Shown piece after piece: positions 1 through 8,220 of a DNA stretch of 46,245 nucleotides (within the stretch, counting starts at the first letter, position 1; each line of letters begins with the position of its first letter). The position numbers were made by a program, and so were the translations under genes. The DNA is taken from positions 1 to 46,245 of the IMG/VR virus record IMGVR_UViG_3300032116_000365. The stretch is one strand, 5' to 3'. The notes beneath the pieces are model-generated. The model was given only the letters and a program-made list of their open reading frames with translations. It was not told the origin of the DNA and did not search any database. Source of the DNA: a virus.

Positions 1-111
1 GGCCCGTTCAGTATTCGGGCGAAGGCTCCGGTACTGCCTGCGTTCACCGCTGCCGACGCTGGCAAGACTCTTGCCATCAACCCTGCCGGTAACGGCTTCG
101 TGTGGAAGTAA
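1..111 (+). CDS. C-terminal end of a tail-fibre-type protein (5' end outside window)
   Basis: An open frame enters from the left edge and ends at TAA 109-111, giving 36 residues that finish AINPAGNGFVWK. This ending resembles the motif VLTVNATGAALEW inside the collagen-like fibre gene at the other end of the window, so it is probably the tail of another fibre or receptor-binding protein. The gene that starts at 46235 is a natural candidate for its beginning, but simply joining the two window ends does not keep the frame. The product name is inferred from this similarity and from the neighbouring tail genes. Confidence 0.6.
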   Translation, partial: GPFSIRAKAPVLPAFTAADAGKTLAINPAGNGFVWK

Positions 112-121
112 GGAGTAGCAG

Positions 122-1459
122 ATGACAAGGCAGCACACTGGGGCTAGTTCAGGGATTGTCCTAGACATCCCTGAACTGACTGACAGGCGGGACATCGAAG
201 TCGCTTTCATGGACTTCGCTGACAGCATTCCAGCGTACCCGTCGGTGCGGCTGAACGTTGTCACTGTCACTGGGGATACCGCTGGTGCGGTTCAGGCGGC
301 GTACTTCTACAACGGTGCGAACCCCATCAACGTCAGCCTCCCCGCCAACCCTGCGGATGGCGACCGTGTCGTCGTGTATCAGGCTGGTAGTGGCAAGGTC
401 ACGTACACAAACACTGGCAATGTGGGTGGTGGGCTCCCGGATACGGGTGCCCAGTTCGGCATCTGTACTGCGGTGTTTGTGAACGGAAGTTGGTGGTTCA
501 CCCCTTTTGGGTATAGCGGTACGCTACCCACCACCCCTGTGGGTGGTGACCACACCGTTGATGGTGCTCCGGGTGGAGCACCGGGTGGGAAGACGTACCG
601 CTACCACATCTACACTTCCGTTGGCCCTGCGTCGTTCACCTCGGTGGTGCCTGCAACGATGGTGGTTGAGGCCTTCGCTCTGGCTGGTGGCTCTCCGGGC
701 ACTGCGGGTGACACCATCCAGCCCGGTACGCCGGGCCGTGCGGGTGACACGTTCGACTGGACTCTTCAGGACTGCGACCAGTACATCCCTGTGCCCATCT
801 TCGTGGGTGGCAGCGGTCAGGATTCGCAGTGTGACGCTCTGGTTGCTTTCTCGGATCAGGGTCCTGACGTTCCGATTCAGGTTGACGCTGACTTCGCTGT
901 TGCACTGGGGAAGATCGGGCTATCCTCGTACATCGGTGGGCTGGGCGTGACCAATGCTGGTCCCGCCGAGGGTTCACTGAAGGGGCAGGGCGGTGGTGCT
1001 GGATACCAGCGTCGGGCGTCTTACGCCCAGTCGTCGTATGTTCATTCGTGGACGACGGGTGGGTCATACAACTACGATTGCTCGTATGGGGCGAGGGCTG
1101 AGACGTACCAGTCTGGGACGAACAGTGTCACCCATGTGGGTGACCCGTGCGTGGGTGGTCAGTGTCCTCCCGGTTGGAGTTGCGTGGACAAGGGGCTTAC
1201 CGCCGGGCACCACTGCGTCACCACCACGCATGACCCCATCTACTCAACCCGCTACCACTGCGACAATGGTGGCTCCTTGTCGGGGACGACGTGCGTCAAG
1301 ACGTGTACTGGCAGCAACACGCAGCATCATTCTGAGACTCGCTGGCATGATTGCCAAGCGGAATATGTTGCAGATGACAACCGACAATGTGTCGATGTCC
1401 GTTCAATTTCAGGAGGTCCCGGTGCACCCGGACTTGTCGCTATCCGTTACCCGTTCTAG
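122..1459 (+). CDS. Glycine-rich minor tail protein with a Cys-rich module
   Basis: This 445-residue protein starts at ATG 122, six bases after AAGGAG (110-115). The N-terminal two thirds are rich in Gly, Val and Thr, as in fibrous phage tail proteins. Residues ~310-425 contain about ten cysteines in patterns such as PCVGGQCPPGWSC and LSGTTCVKTC. The chain ends GGPGAPGLVAIRYPF, a glycine-rich end of a type often seen on phage tip or fibre proteins. Its position after the fibre genes supports a tail-tip or receptor-binding role. No enzymatic domain is recognised. A disulphide-rich segment in a virion protein assembled in the cytoplasm is unusual. Confidence 0.65.
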   Translation: MTRQHTGASSGIVLDIPELTDRRDIEVAFMDFADSIPAYPSVRLNVVTVTGDTAGAVQAAYFYNGANPINVSLPANPADGDRVVVYQAGSGKVTYTNTGNVGGGLPDTGAQFGICTAVFVNGSWWFTPFGYSGTLPTTPVGGDHTVDGAPGGAPGGKTYRYHIYTSVGPASFTSVVPATMVVEAFALAGGSPGTAGDTIQPGTPGRAGDTFDWTLQDCDQYIPVPIFVGGSGQDSQCDALVAFSDQGPDVPIQVDADFAVALGKIGLSSYIGGLGVTNAGPAEGSLKGQGGGAGYQRRASYAQSSYVHSWTTGGSYNYDCSYGARAETYQSGTNSVTHVGDPCVGGQCPPGWSCVDKGLTAGHHCVTTTHDPIYSTRYHCDNGGSLSGTTCVKTCTGSNTQHHSETRWHDCQAEYVADDNRQCVDVRSISGGPGAPGLVAIRYPF

Positions 1460-1589
1460 TGAACGGCTAGAGATCTGCCGTGAATGCCCACGGTTCTTCA
1501 AGCCCACCGCCTCCTGTAAGGAGTGCGGCTGCTTCATGAGAGTGAAGACGTTGCTCGCCGACGCGACATGCCCACTGGAGAAATGGTGA
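1422..1589 (+). CDS. Small Cys-rich (zinc-binding-like) protein
   Basis: This 55-residue protein starts at GTG 1422, placed by AGGAGG at 1411-1416, inside the end of the preceding tail gene. It has six cysteines: C19-x2-C22, C32-x2-C35-x-C37 and C50, in the context ECPRFF, CKECGCFM and CPLEKW. This pattern recurs in small uncharacterised phage proteins encoded among tail genes and suggests zinc binding. The following gene starts at the overlapping ATGGTGA, so the two are translationally coupled. The function is unknown. Confidence 0.75.
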   Translation: MHPDLSLSVTRSSERLEICRECPRFFKPTASCKECGCFMRVKTLLADATCPLEKW

Positions 1590-1894
1590 TCAAGCACTCA
1601 CGCATCGGTGTTCCCTTCCTGTGTGACGGGGAAGACGAGATCATTCCCCTGTCGTACGCGCATGAGGGTGACCTCGTGTTCACCCTTGTCAGCAACCCCG
1701 GCCTTGCTGAGGAACTGATGTTCGACATCAAGAAGGCGGTCGAGGTCCTGTCAGGACTCGACGCCACCATCCCTGACGGTGAGTGGATGAACGAGTTCAA
1801 CGCCCTGCTCCTGATCAACGAGTTCACGACACCGCTGCATGTCATAGCCAAGGCACGGGAAGCCGCTGCCCGCATCCAAGGAGAGAACCAGTGA
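1583..1894 (+). CDS. Hypothetical protein in tail module
   Basis: This 103-residue protein has a start chosen at ATG 1583, which overlaps the upstream stop in ATGGTGA and follows GGAGA. A longer reading from 1568 or 1523 is possible but would overlap the Cys-rich gene more. The sequence is mixed alpha/beta and acidic, with no recognised motif. Its place between tail genes suggests a tail assembly or structural role, which is inference only. Confidence 0.7.
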   Translation: MVIKHSRIGVPFLCDGEDEIIPLSYAHEGDLVFTLVSNPGLAEELMFDIKKAVEVLSGLDATIPDGEWMNEFNALLLINEFTTPLHVIAKAREAAARIQGENQ

Positions 1895-2154
1895 GTAACT
1901 GCACCTCTGGCTGCAAGACGAAGGACCACGCCACCTACGGCGAGTGCCTCGCATCGAAGAGCCCGGTGTCGAAGAACAGCACCCAGTCTCAGGACAGGCT
2001 GTACAGCATGGAGCAGCGCAACGCGCAGGAGATCAACGAGTACAAGGCAGCGCGGGCGCAGGGCATCCAGCCTGCGACCACGCAGTTGAAGGACATCCGT
2101 AAGGCCGTCAGCGCCAGCCAGAAGGCTGACGCCCCCCTCACCCTGAGGTCGTAG
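1891..2154 (+). CDS. Small hypothetical protein, Cys-rich N-terminus
   Basis: This 87-residue protein starts at GTG 1891 (GTGA overlap with the previous stop), after AAGGAGAG. Its N-terminus CTSGCKTKDHATYGEC resembles small proteins encoded next to tail genes in other actinobacteriophages. The rest is polar and probably helical. Three Cys and one His near the start could bind metal. The function is unknown. Confidence 0.7.
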   Translation: MSNCTSGCKTKDHATYGECLASKSPVSKNSTQSQDRLYSMEQRNAQEINEYKAARAQGIQPATTQLKDIRKAVSASQKADAPLTLRS

Positions 2155-2158
2155 CATC

Positions 2159-3064
2159 ATGATTACAACCACTTTCGGGGAGATGGTCGATGAGACTCTC
2201 GGCTACCTCCGGTCGTTCGTTCGAGATCAGGAACTGTCTACCCATCTGACGTCAGTTGTTCCGCACAATGCGTTCCGCATCGAGGTGGCTGACGGGACAG
2301 TCGTCAGCCGTGGTCGTGTTGAGATCGGTGAGGAACTGATCTGGATTGACAAGGTCGACAAGTCAACTGGCATCGCCGAGATCCCACCGTATGGGCGTGG
2401 CATGGATGGGACGAACCCTGCTCAGCATGAGCCGGGTACACGGGTCGTGAACTCTCCCCTGTACCCGCGCAAGATGGTGAAGGACACACTGAATCAGGCG
2501 ATCCGTCAGATTGGTGCCACCTTGTACGGGGTGGAGACCGTCGAAGTGACCGCTAAGTCAAACGACTTCAAGTACGAGATGCCGCAGGAGACTCGGGAGA
2601 TCCTCTCGGTCACCATGTCAGACACCACTGGCTATGCCAGTGATGTCGTGCACTTGCGGGACTACACGTTCGACAAGCAGGCACCGCTGCTGGATGGTAT
2701 CTCCACTGGCAAGGCCCTGTACCTGTACGACGGGTGGATCGGCTACCCGGCTCGGTTGAAGATCACGTTCAGCAGGGATCCTCTCCCGCTGTACCAGCCT
2801 TTCCAGTTCTTCTCGGAGACTCGACTGCCAGATTCAGCGTCGGACCTTCCGGTCCTCGCTGCGGCTGCACGCCTGCTGGCTGCGTCTGACACGTACGACA
2901 TCCAGACCCGCTCAGTGGAGGCGAACACTCTCGACTCCAAGGTGAGTTCGACGGCTGCACAGCAGCAGTCGAAGTACCTTCAGGCGCTGTACATGCAGCG
3001 GCTGGAGGAGGAGAAGTTGCGCCTGTTGAACACGTACTCGAACCGTACCCACTACCAGAGGTGA
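2159..3064 (+). CDS. Head-to-tail adaptor / tail tubular A-like protein
   Basis: This 301-residue protein starts at ATG 2159. It carries an early beta-rich segment with the motif PYGRGMDGTNPAQHEPGT, followed by a helical region around NQAIRQIGATLYG. A helical body with a beta insertion, placed just before two tail proteins, fits the adaptor or tail tubular A (T7 gp11-type) class in short-tailed phages. The match rests on architecture and context, not a searched alignment. The motif RGMDGT..A.HE.GT resembles RGYDGYTALPHGTG in the next gene, so the two may share a small beta domain. Confidence 0.5.
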   Translation: MITTTFGEMVDETLGYLRSFVRDQELSTHLTSVVPHNAFRIEVADGTVVSRGRVEIGEELIWIDKVDKSTGIAEIPPYGRGMDGTNPAQHEPGTRVVNSPLYPRKMVKDTLNQAIRQIGATLYGVETVEVTAKSNDFKYEMPQETREILSVTMSDTTGYASDVVHLRDYTFDKQAPLLDGISTGKALYLYDGWIGYPARLKITFSRDPLPLYQPFQFFSETRLPDSASDLPVLAAAARLLAASDTYDIQTRSVEANTLDSKVSSTAAQQQSKYLQALYMQRLEEEKLRLLNTYSNRTHYQR

Positions 3065-3068
3065 AGTG

Positions 3069-3437
3069 ATGGCTGCTCCGCACAACTACTCCAACACTGC
3101 TGTCGAGACCGAACTGACAGTGGATCTCGATGGCACCGCCACGGAGATCACTGTCGCCAAGTCAACGGGCTTCCCTTCGGTTCCGTTCACCCTGATCCTT
3201 AGCCCTGATGCCTCGAACGAGGAGGGCGTGCTGGTCACTGGCGCTATCAGTGCGACACGGTTCACTGTGCTGCGTGGGTACGACGGGTACACGGCTCTGC
3301 CGCATGGCACTGGGTCGAAGGTGAAGCACGGCGTGCTGGCTGAGGACTTCCGCCTCGCCAGCAGGGCTGCTCATCGGTTCGATGGTGTCACCGTGGTGAC
3401 GAAGGAAGCCGACACGTGGGGTGACCTTCTGTCATGA
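3069..3437 (+). CDS. Small beta-rich tail protein
   Basis: This 122-residue protein has its start placed at ATG 3069, five bases after GAGGTG. A GTG three bases earlier is possible. The core GVLVTGAISATRFTVLRGYD followed by TALPHGTGSKVKHG is a pattern repeatedly seen in small phage tail and base-plate beta domains (strand, RGxDGxxA, then H and a V-x-H strand). Its stop overlaps the next start (ATGA 3434-3437). It is likely a structural tail component; the exact role is unknown. Confidence 0.6.
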   Translation: MAAPHNYSNTAVETELTVDLDGTATEITVAKSTGFPSVPFTLILSPDASNEEGVLVTGAISATRFTVLRGYDGYTALPHGTGSKVKHGVLAEDFRLASRAAHRFDGVTVVTKEADTWGDLLS

Positions 3438-5353
3438 GCCTGATGAAGTGGCGTAACGATGAGATTCACGGCGTCCCACATCCTCTCGGCTCCCCTCTTG
3501 GTGATGACCTCGCCTATGAAGACAACCCTGACACGGACTGGGCGTACTCGATTGGCGGGATCCACTTCCTGTCGGCTGCTTCCGACAACTACCCGTATCA
3601 GAGGCAGTTGACGAAACTGGTCAAGGACCAGTTCGACACGAGCGACAACCCCGGCGACAACAGCCTTGAAGGCTGGTGGGTCCGGTCGCAGTCTGACTGG
3701 TCGCTCGGTTCGGATCAGTTGTTCATGGAGTCAATGAGCGATGACACTGTCTCCCGCCGTTTCTGGAAGTCTGCGGGGATGGACGTGTTCACACGTCCCG
3801 GTGAGATGTCCCTGCTGCCAAGGATGGAGATGTTCGACCTGTCTGCGGCTGGCCTGCCAGCGTCAGCGGTGAAGGGCTCGATGGCTGTGTCGAAGGACGC
3901 AGTGTTCATCTCCTACGGCACGAAGGTGGTGAAGGTTCAGGGCACCAGTGTCACGGCGATCACTGCCAGTGGCGTGGTACAGGGACTGACTATCGCTGGT
4001 GACCATCTGCTGATTGAACTGCCGACGGTGGTGCAGACCACTCCGCTTGCCGCGTTCACTACACCGACTGATGCGTTCACCAACGTGGTGAACCCGAAGA
4101 CGTGGTGGGTGAAGTCCCGCTGCATGGTGTCGAGTGGGCAGACGATGTACGAGATCCCCGGTGCACTGGGTGGGGCAGCGGTTGACGTGACCAAGTCAAC
4201 GGTGAAGTTCGACATGGGTGACCCGTCGTGGGTGTGGACTGGTGTGGCCTCCGGCCCTCAGGAGATCCTGTTCTCTGGGTACGGTGACGCTGGTTCGTCG
4301 ATCCTTGCAACTGTCCTCGACAACGAGGGCAAGTTGCCTACGCTGAGTGCACTGCTGACGGTCGCAGAGTTCCCTGCCACTGAGCGGGTTGAGGACATCG
4401 CCACGTATCTGGGTACGTACATCGCTATTTCCACGTCGGCTGGCATTCGTGTCGGTCAGTTGGTGGATCGCGGCGGTGTGCAGTACGGCCCTCTACTGGG
4501 TTCTCCGGTGTCGGCGACGCATGACGGTGGCTTCTCCATGTTCGACAGGTTCGTGGCGTACCCGACGGCTGATGCCGGGGACGGCAGGCCCGGCATCGTG
4601 CTGGTCGACTTGTCGGAGATCGGTGAGGATGGTCGTGCACCGTGGGCTAACTGGCTTCGCCTCCCTGCTGGGTCGGCGTCGGTGGACGCTGCGGTGGTGA
4701 CTGGCCCTAGGGCTGCGTTCATGATGGATCATGCTGGCAACCTGTGGCACGCCAGTGCCACGGTGCTGGACAAGGGGTGGCTGGACACCAGTCAGATCCG
4801 GTTCGGCACGTGGGAGGGCAAGACGTTCGAGAGCGTGAAGGTGATCCTCTCCTCCAATCCGGGCGGTAGTGTCGAGGTGTCGTCGCTGTCACCTGAGTGG
4901 AAGCCGGTCAGCCTTGGCACGGTGGTGACGGGGATGGGCACGGAGGCGAAGTTCGACGTGGGCGCCCGGCATTCTACTTCCAGCATGGCGGTCAGGTTTG
5001 ACGTGCAGCCCGATGGGGCTGGCACTCTGGCTCCGGTGATCACTGCGTGGTCGATGAAGGCTTGGCCTACGTCCGATAATCGGGGCGAGACTGTGCTTCT
5101 CCCGCTGCTGAACTTCGACTTCGAGAGGGACACCTTCGGTGTCCCGTCCGGGTACGAGGGCAGGGCGGCGAAGCGGTGGCAGGATCTGGTGAAGCGGCTG
5201 ACTTCCGGTCGAACGATCCTTGTTGAGGAACGGGCGTCGGGGATGGTGTACACGGGGATCACTGAGGATGCGTCGTTCACTCAGGTGGCACCGCCTACCC
5301 GTGCAAGCGGGTTCGGCGGGATCGTTCAGATCTCGTTCAGGACGACGCGGTGA
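3434..5353 (+). CDS. Large minor tail protein (nozzle-like or beta-propeller-like)
   Basis: This 639-residue protein starts at ATG 3434, overlapping the previous stop. It contains many beta strands and repeated blocks of the form hydrophobic strand, GD/DG turn, aromatic, consistent with a propeller or beta-sandwich assembly. There are no long helices, no signal peptide and no catalytic motif that I recognise. Following an adaptor-like protein and a small beta protein, it occupies the place of the T7 gp12-type tail nozzle. That assignment is inferred from gene order and size. The stop is coupled to the next gene by GTGA. Confidence 0.5.
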   Translation: MSLMKWRNDEIHGVPHPLGSPLGDDLAYEDNPDTDWAYSIGGIHFLSAASDNYPYQRQLTKLVKDQFDTSDNPGDNSLEGWWVRSQSDWSLGSDQLFMESMSDDTVSRRFWKSAGMDVFTRPGEMSLLPRMEMFDLSAAGLPASAVKGSMAVSKDAVFISYGTKVVKVQGTSVTAITASGVVQGLTIAGDHLLIELPTVVQTTPLAAFTTPTDAFTNVVNPKTWWVKSRCMVSSGQTMYEIPGALGGAAVDVTKSTVKFDMGDPSWVWTGVASGPQEILFSGYGDAGSSILATVLDNEGKLPTLSALLTVAEFPATERVEDIATYLGTYIAISTSAGIRVGQLVDRGGVQYGPLLGSPVSATHDGGFSMFDRFVAYPTADAGDGRPGIVLVDLSEIGEDGRAPWANWLRLPAGSASVDAAVVTGPRAAFMMDHAGNLWHASATVLDKGWLDTSQIRFGTWEGKTFESVKVILSSNPGGSVEVSSLSPEWKPVSLGTVVTGMGTEAKFDVGARHSTSSMAVRFDVQPDGAGTLAPVITAWSMKAWPTSDNRGETVLLPLLNFDFERDTFGVPSGYEGRAAKRWQDLVKRLTSGRTILVEERASGMVYTGITEDASFTQVAPPTRASGFGGIVQISFRTTR

Positions 5354-5544
5354 CGTACCCACTGGGGCCGGGTGATACGGGATCCCGTATCGCTATGGCG
5401 AAGGTGAAGTTGGGGATCCCCCCGTACACGGAGGAGTGGACGGAGGACCTCACGTACAGGATCCGGGGCTTCCAAGCCCTGCGCGGGATGGAAGTGACGG
5501 GTTTGCTGGAGCCGGAGGTGCTCGAAGCGCTCGAAAGCATGTAA
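5350..5544 (+). CDS. Peptidoglycan-binding domain protein
   Basis: This 64-residue protein starts at GTG 5350 (GTGA overlap). The whole chain is one PG_binding_1-like unit: LGPGDTGSRIAMAKVKLGI at the start, IRGFQALRGMEVTGLLEP in the middle and a final LEALESM helix. This family usually anchors a muralytic enzyme or tail tip to the cell wall, but no catalytic domain is attached here. As the last gene before the late terminator, it may help the tail grip the wall or assist a separate lysin. Confidence 0.7.
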   Translation: MTYPLGPGDTGSRIAMAKVKLGIPPYTEEWTEDLTYRIRGFQALRGMEVTGLLEPEVLEALESM

Positions 5545-5574
5545 ACGCTTAGCGCCCTAGGACGGGCGTAGTTA

Positions 5575-5609
5575 GGGGAGGGGTACTTATGGTACCCCTC
5601 CCCGCTTTT
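5575..5609 (+). terminator. Intrinsic terminator of the late operon
   Basis: A 12-bp perfect stem (5575-5586 with 5592-5603) has a 5-nt loop TTATG and is followed by GC and TTTT. It lies 30 bases after the last tail gene and reads correctly only for rightward transcription. A smaller CGCCC/GGGCG hairpin (5553-5568) precedes it. Confidence 0.9.
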
Positions 5610-5645
5610 CGTGCGTTGTAGGCCCCTTCTAGGGCTTCCTAGGGG

Positions 5646-6623
5646 CTATCCAGCCACTTGGTGCAGTGCGACAACACCGGAATCAGCCAGCGAGGGGAAC
5701 ATGGACAGGCCCCGTGTCTCCTTGTCCCGCACCTCACGGTCTACTGTCAGCCCAAGGTAGCGTTCCGTCATGGTGGAGGAGGAGTGGTGCAGCCACGTCT
5801 GCACCTGCCTGAGTGCACCGTCGTAGCCCTTCGCCGACAGTTCGTCGAACAGGGCACGGGCACTGCTCCGGCGGAGCAGATGCATACCCGTCCAGTCCTG
5901 AGGGACCCAGCCAGCACGGCGCAGGGTGCGCTTCACCAGATCCTCAGGCTTGGAGACCACCGACGTGGGGCACAGTTCCCACTGCTGGAACCCAACAGAC
6001 CTGTACGACGGGACGAGGACGTGGTCAGGCCGGAGGGGTCCGACCTCCCTTGTGTACGCTGTCAGCCAGCGGCGGGATTCACGGTCCAACTCCACACTGA
6101 TCGGGATGCGGTCGGTCTCCTTCGTCTTGAACACGGTCACCGACAGGTACCCGGACTGGAGGTCGAGGTCGCGGACCCGCAGGGCCTTGACCTCGGACTG
6201 ACGGCCCATCGTGTACAGGCCCAGTGCCATCAGGTAGCGGTCACGAGGGTTCTCAGCCGCATCCAACACAGCCGGGAACAGGGACAGCGGGATCATGTCC
6301 CGCTGCTTCGGGGGATCCTTGCGGTAGCGACGACCAGCAACCGGGTTCTGCTCAGGACGCATGTACTCACGGGCACGACACCACTTCGAGAACGCCGACA
6401 GGGTGGAGACGTACTCGTTGAGGGAGCCGGGCGCTAGCCCGCGCTCCGTCTCGCACGCCATCACCACGTCAACATGGCTGGCGGTCATCGAGGCGACCTC
6501 GATGTCCCCGGTGATCGACAGGACTCGGGTCAGCAGGTGGTGATTGTTCTTCACGGTGTTGGCCGCGTACCCGTCAGCCTGACGGGAGACGCGGAACATC
6601 TGGATGGCTTCACTCAGCATCAT
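5646..6623 (-). CDS. int: Tyrosine recombinase / phage integrase
   Basis: This 325-residue protein has its start placed at the ATGATG ending at 6623, six bases after GAAGGAG; the frame is open upstream but lacks a signal. An N-terminal SAM-like DNA-binding segment (residues ~1-85) precedes the catalytic domain. Visible active-site residues are Arg141 (MGRQSEVKAL), a beta-hairpin Lys near 166-168 (VFKTKETD), His248/Arg251 (HLLRRSSAR), His279 or 280 (WLHHSSST) and nucleophile Tyr289 (ERYLGL). It would integrate and excise the phage at attP/attB. It is read away from the early operon. No excisionase or repressor is recognised nearby. Confidence 0.93.
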   Translation of the reverse strand: MMLSEAIQMFRVSRQADGYAANTVKNNHHLLTRVLSITGDIEVASMTASHVDVVMACETERGLAPGSLNEYVSTLSAFSKWCRAREYMRPEQNPVAGRRYRKDPPKQRDMIPLSLFPAVLDAAENPRDRYLMALGLYTMGRQSEVKALRVRDLDLQSGYLSVTVFKTKETDRIPISVELDRESRRWLTAYTREVGPLRPDHVLVPSYRSVGFQQWELCPTSVVSKPEDLVKRTLRRAGWVPQDWTGMHLLRRSSARALFDELSAKGYDGALRQVQTWLHHSSSTMTERYLGLTVDREVRDKETRGLSMFPSLADSGVVALHQVAG

Positions 6624-6861
6624 GGCTGGCTCCTTCACGGGTGTAAGGTGCTCCACGATACCAGTGGCCCTAGACCATGAAGGGTGAACGGGGCTCTCAC
6701 GGCCCCGTCCACCCATCCACCCATCCACCCATCATTCCCGGATCCCTGAGGAGAAAGGCCCCCCCTACCCCCCCAACAGGTAGGAGAGACCTTCACCCCT
6801 CAGGGATCCCGGAACGTTCCCGTCACCCGTCTGGAGGTTCGACCCCCGCGGCAAGCCGCTC

Positions 6862-6870
6862 TGCTATCGT
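6862..6870 (+). promoter_or_regulatory. Candidate early promoter, extended -10 (TGC-TATCGT)
   Basis: TCTGCTATCGT matches the TCTGCTATnnT element seen upstream of several leftward genes in this window. The inverted repeat GCGGCAAGCCGC at 6848-6859 sits in the position of the -35 region, so it could be an operator. No good -35 hexamer is seen at normal spacing. Confidence 0.5.
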
Positions 6871-6935
6871 GATGGGTGAATCGCGTCGTGGCAACGCGAC
6901 ACGCCGTGAAAGACCCAGACTTTGTCAGGCCGTGG

Positions 6936-6944
6936 TGCTACGGT
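6936..6944 (+). promoter_or_regulatory. Second candidate early promoter (TGC-TACGGT)
   Basis: TGCTACGGT has the TGn extension and a TAnnnT core. It lies 54 bases before the first early gene, in tandem with the element at 6862-6870. No convincing -35 is seen, so it would rely on the extended -10 or an activator. Confidence 0.35.
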
Positions 6945-6997
6945 GAGATCAACCGGGACACCACCGCCCTCCGCCCCAGAACCAAGGAGCCCCAAGC

Positions 6998-7846
6998 GTG
7001 AGCCACCTCAGTCATAGCCAGTACACACAGATGCTTCGGTGTGGCAAGGCGTACGAACTCAACCGCATCCAGCAGGCCCCGCGCACACCGTCGGTGTGGC
7101 TGGTCGGCGGCGTTGCACTCCACGACACGTTCGACTCCATCAACAAGGCGTTCTACTTCGGGACACTGGACGCCCTAGATCTGCGTGCGGAGTGGGACCG
7201 CTGCTGGAACACCGCCCTCGACAACGCCAAGGAGTCCAGCAGCGTTCACCCCAGCCAGTGGCGCAGGGCCGGGCGTGTGTCCAAGGAGAAGCCTGAGCGC
7301 GAGGATCTCGACTGGTGGTACCGCGACGGCTACCGTCAGTGTGCTGACTACATGCGCTGGCTCCCTGCCAGCGGCATGAAGATCTTCGCCATCAACGACA
7401 CCCCGTTCTCCGAGGCTGAGGTCTCTGCCAACTTCGGCGAGGTGCTGGTCAAGGGGTTCCTTGACTGCGTGTACATCACGCCGGACGGCGAGGTGCTGCT
7501 CGTGGACTTCAAGTCGGGTACACGCAAGCCGTCGTCCGTACTGCAACTCGCCCAGTACGCCCTCGCGCTGGAGAAGACCATCGGTGTCAGGCCGTCGGTC
7601 GGTGCGTTCTTCATGACGAGGGCAACGGAGTTGACGGACCCCGCCGACTTGACTCGCTATACTGATGCGTACTTCACGAAGCAGTTCGAGTTGACTGCCA
7701 AGATGATCAGCGAGGGGATCTTCCTCGCCAACGTCGGTGACGGATGTCGTACCTGTGACGTATCCTCCAGTTGCTTCGCCAACGGTGGAGTGGATGCGTG
7801 GAAGTTTGATCCCGATTCCCCTCATTACCAAGTGAATGCAACATGA
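6998..7846 (+). CDS. Cas4/RecB-like PD-(D/E)XK exonuclease with probable Fe-S cluster
   Basis: This 282-residue protein starts at GTG 6998, eight bases after AAGGAG. The nuclease core shows GFLD (Asp ~155), VDFK (Asp ~169, Lys ~171) and QLAQYALAL, the classic D...(D/E)xK...QxxxY order of the RecB/Cas4 family. One N-terminal Cys (C15, LRCGKAYE) and three C-terminal Cys (CRTC and a third Cys six residues later) match the four-Cys iron-sulphur arrangement of Cas4/AddB. It probably resects DNA ends during recombination or replication. It is the first gene of the early operon, and its stop overlaps the next start (ATGA). Confidence 0.8.
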   Translation: MSHLSHSQYTQMLRCGKAYELNRIQQAPRTPSVWLVGGVALHDTFDSINKAFYFGTLDALDLRAEWDRCWNTALDNAKESSSVHPSQWRRAGRVSKEKPEREDLDWWYRDGYRQCADYMRWLPASGMKIFAINDTPFSEAEVSANFGEVLVKGFLDCVYITPDGEVLLVDFKSGTRKPSSVLQLAQYALALEKTIGVRPSVGAFFMTRATELTDPADLTRYTDAYFTKQFELTAKMISEGIFLANVGDGCRTCDVSSSCFANGGVDAWKFDPDSPHYQVNAT

Positions 7847-8208
7847 AGACGTGCTCACGATGCAAGCGTTCGCTTGCAACGTCAGATTTCCACCGCTCTT
7901 CGGAGCGGCGAGACGGATTGCACCCCGTGTGCAAGACGTGCAAGCGAGCAGAGGACCGCAAGCGCCTCTATGGCCTCACCCCGGAAGAGGAGGTTGCTAT
8001 GCTTGATGCCCAACACGGGGTATGCGCCATCTGCGAGACACCGAATCCCGGTGGCCGAGGCATGTGGCACGTTGACCACTGCCACGACACGGATCGCGTC
8101 CGTGGCCTGCTGTGTTTCTACTGCAACACCAGAGTGATGGCCGTCGTCGATGACGAGGCCCTGCTCGCCAAGGCTCTCACCTACAAGTACACCAACACAA
8201 CTGCCTAG
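7843..8208 (+). CDS. Endonuclease VII-like HNH protein (copy 1)
   Basis: This 121-residue protein starts at ATG 7843 by ATGA overlap. It has an N-terminal zinc ribbon (C4, C7, C30, C33), then C61-x2-C64, the catalytic HVDHCHD segment (residues 76-82), RGLLC and CN, as in phage recombination endonuclease VII. Such proteins resolve branched DNA or act as free-standing homing nucleases. A second member, with the same N-terminal ribbon pattern, lies at 43966. Tight coupling to the exonuclease gene favours a resident recombination role for this copy. Confidence 0.85.
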   Translation: MKTCSRCKRSLATSDFHRSSERRDGLHPVCKTCKRAEDRKRLYGLTPEEEVAMLDAQHGVCAICETPNPGGRGMWHVDHCHDTDRVRGLLCFYCNTRVMAVVDDEALLAKALTYKYTNTTA

Positions 8209-8220
8209 GAGGCACGCAAC

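Larger units (their letters stand above)
6624..6997. promoter_or_regulatory. Divergent control region between integrase and early operon
   Basis: This 374-bp stretch has no gene. It contains a CCCATCCA-type tandem repeat (~6708-6731), a 17-bp inverted repeat with one mismatch (6735-6751 and 6798-6814), a nested CCTACC/GGTAGG stem, the palindrome GGAACGTTCC (6811-6820), the inverted repeat GCGGC-AA-GCCGC (6848-6859) and a TCGCGT/ACGCGA hairpin (6881-6899). Two rightward -10-like elements follow. This is where operators and attP arms would be expected, but no repressor gene is visible to pair with them. Confidence 0.6.

Noticed and set aside
5622-5646. Hairpin at the integrase stop as a leftward terminator
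   Set aside because: GCCCCT/AGGGGC pairing exists, but no U-tract follows in the leftward direction and the stem overlaps the stop codon, so I do not call it a terminator.
6708-6731. Short tandem CCCATCCA units as a CRISPR-like array
   Set aside because: Units are contiguous with no spacers; no CRISPR array is seen anywhere in the window. The Cas4-like nuclease is a stand-alone phage type.
6831-6859. tRNA 3'-end-like sequence GGTTCGACCCC near the integrase
   Set aside because: The T stem pairs at only three of five positions and no CCA-type end follows. It is better explained as part of the early promoter region with the GCGGCAAGCCGC inverted repeat.
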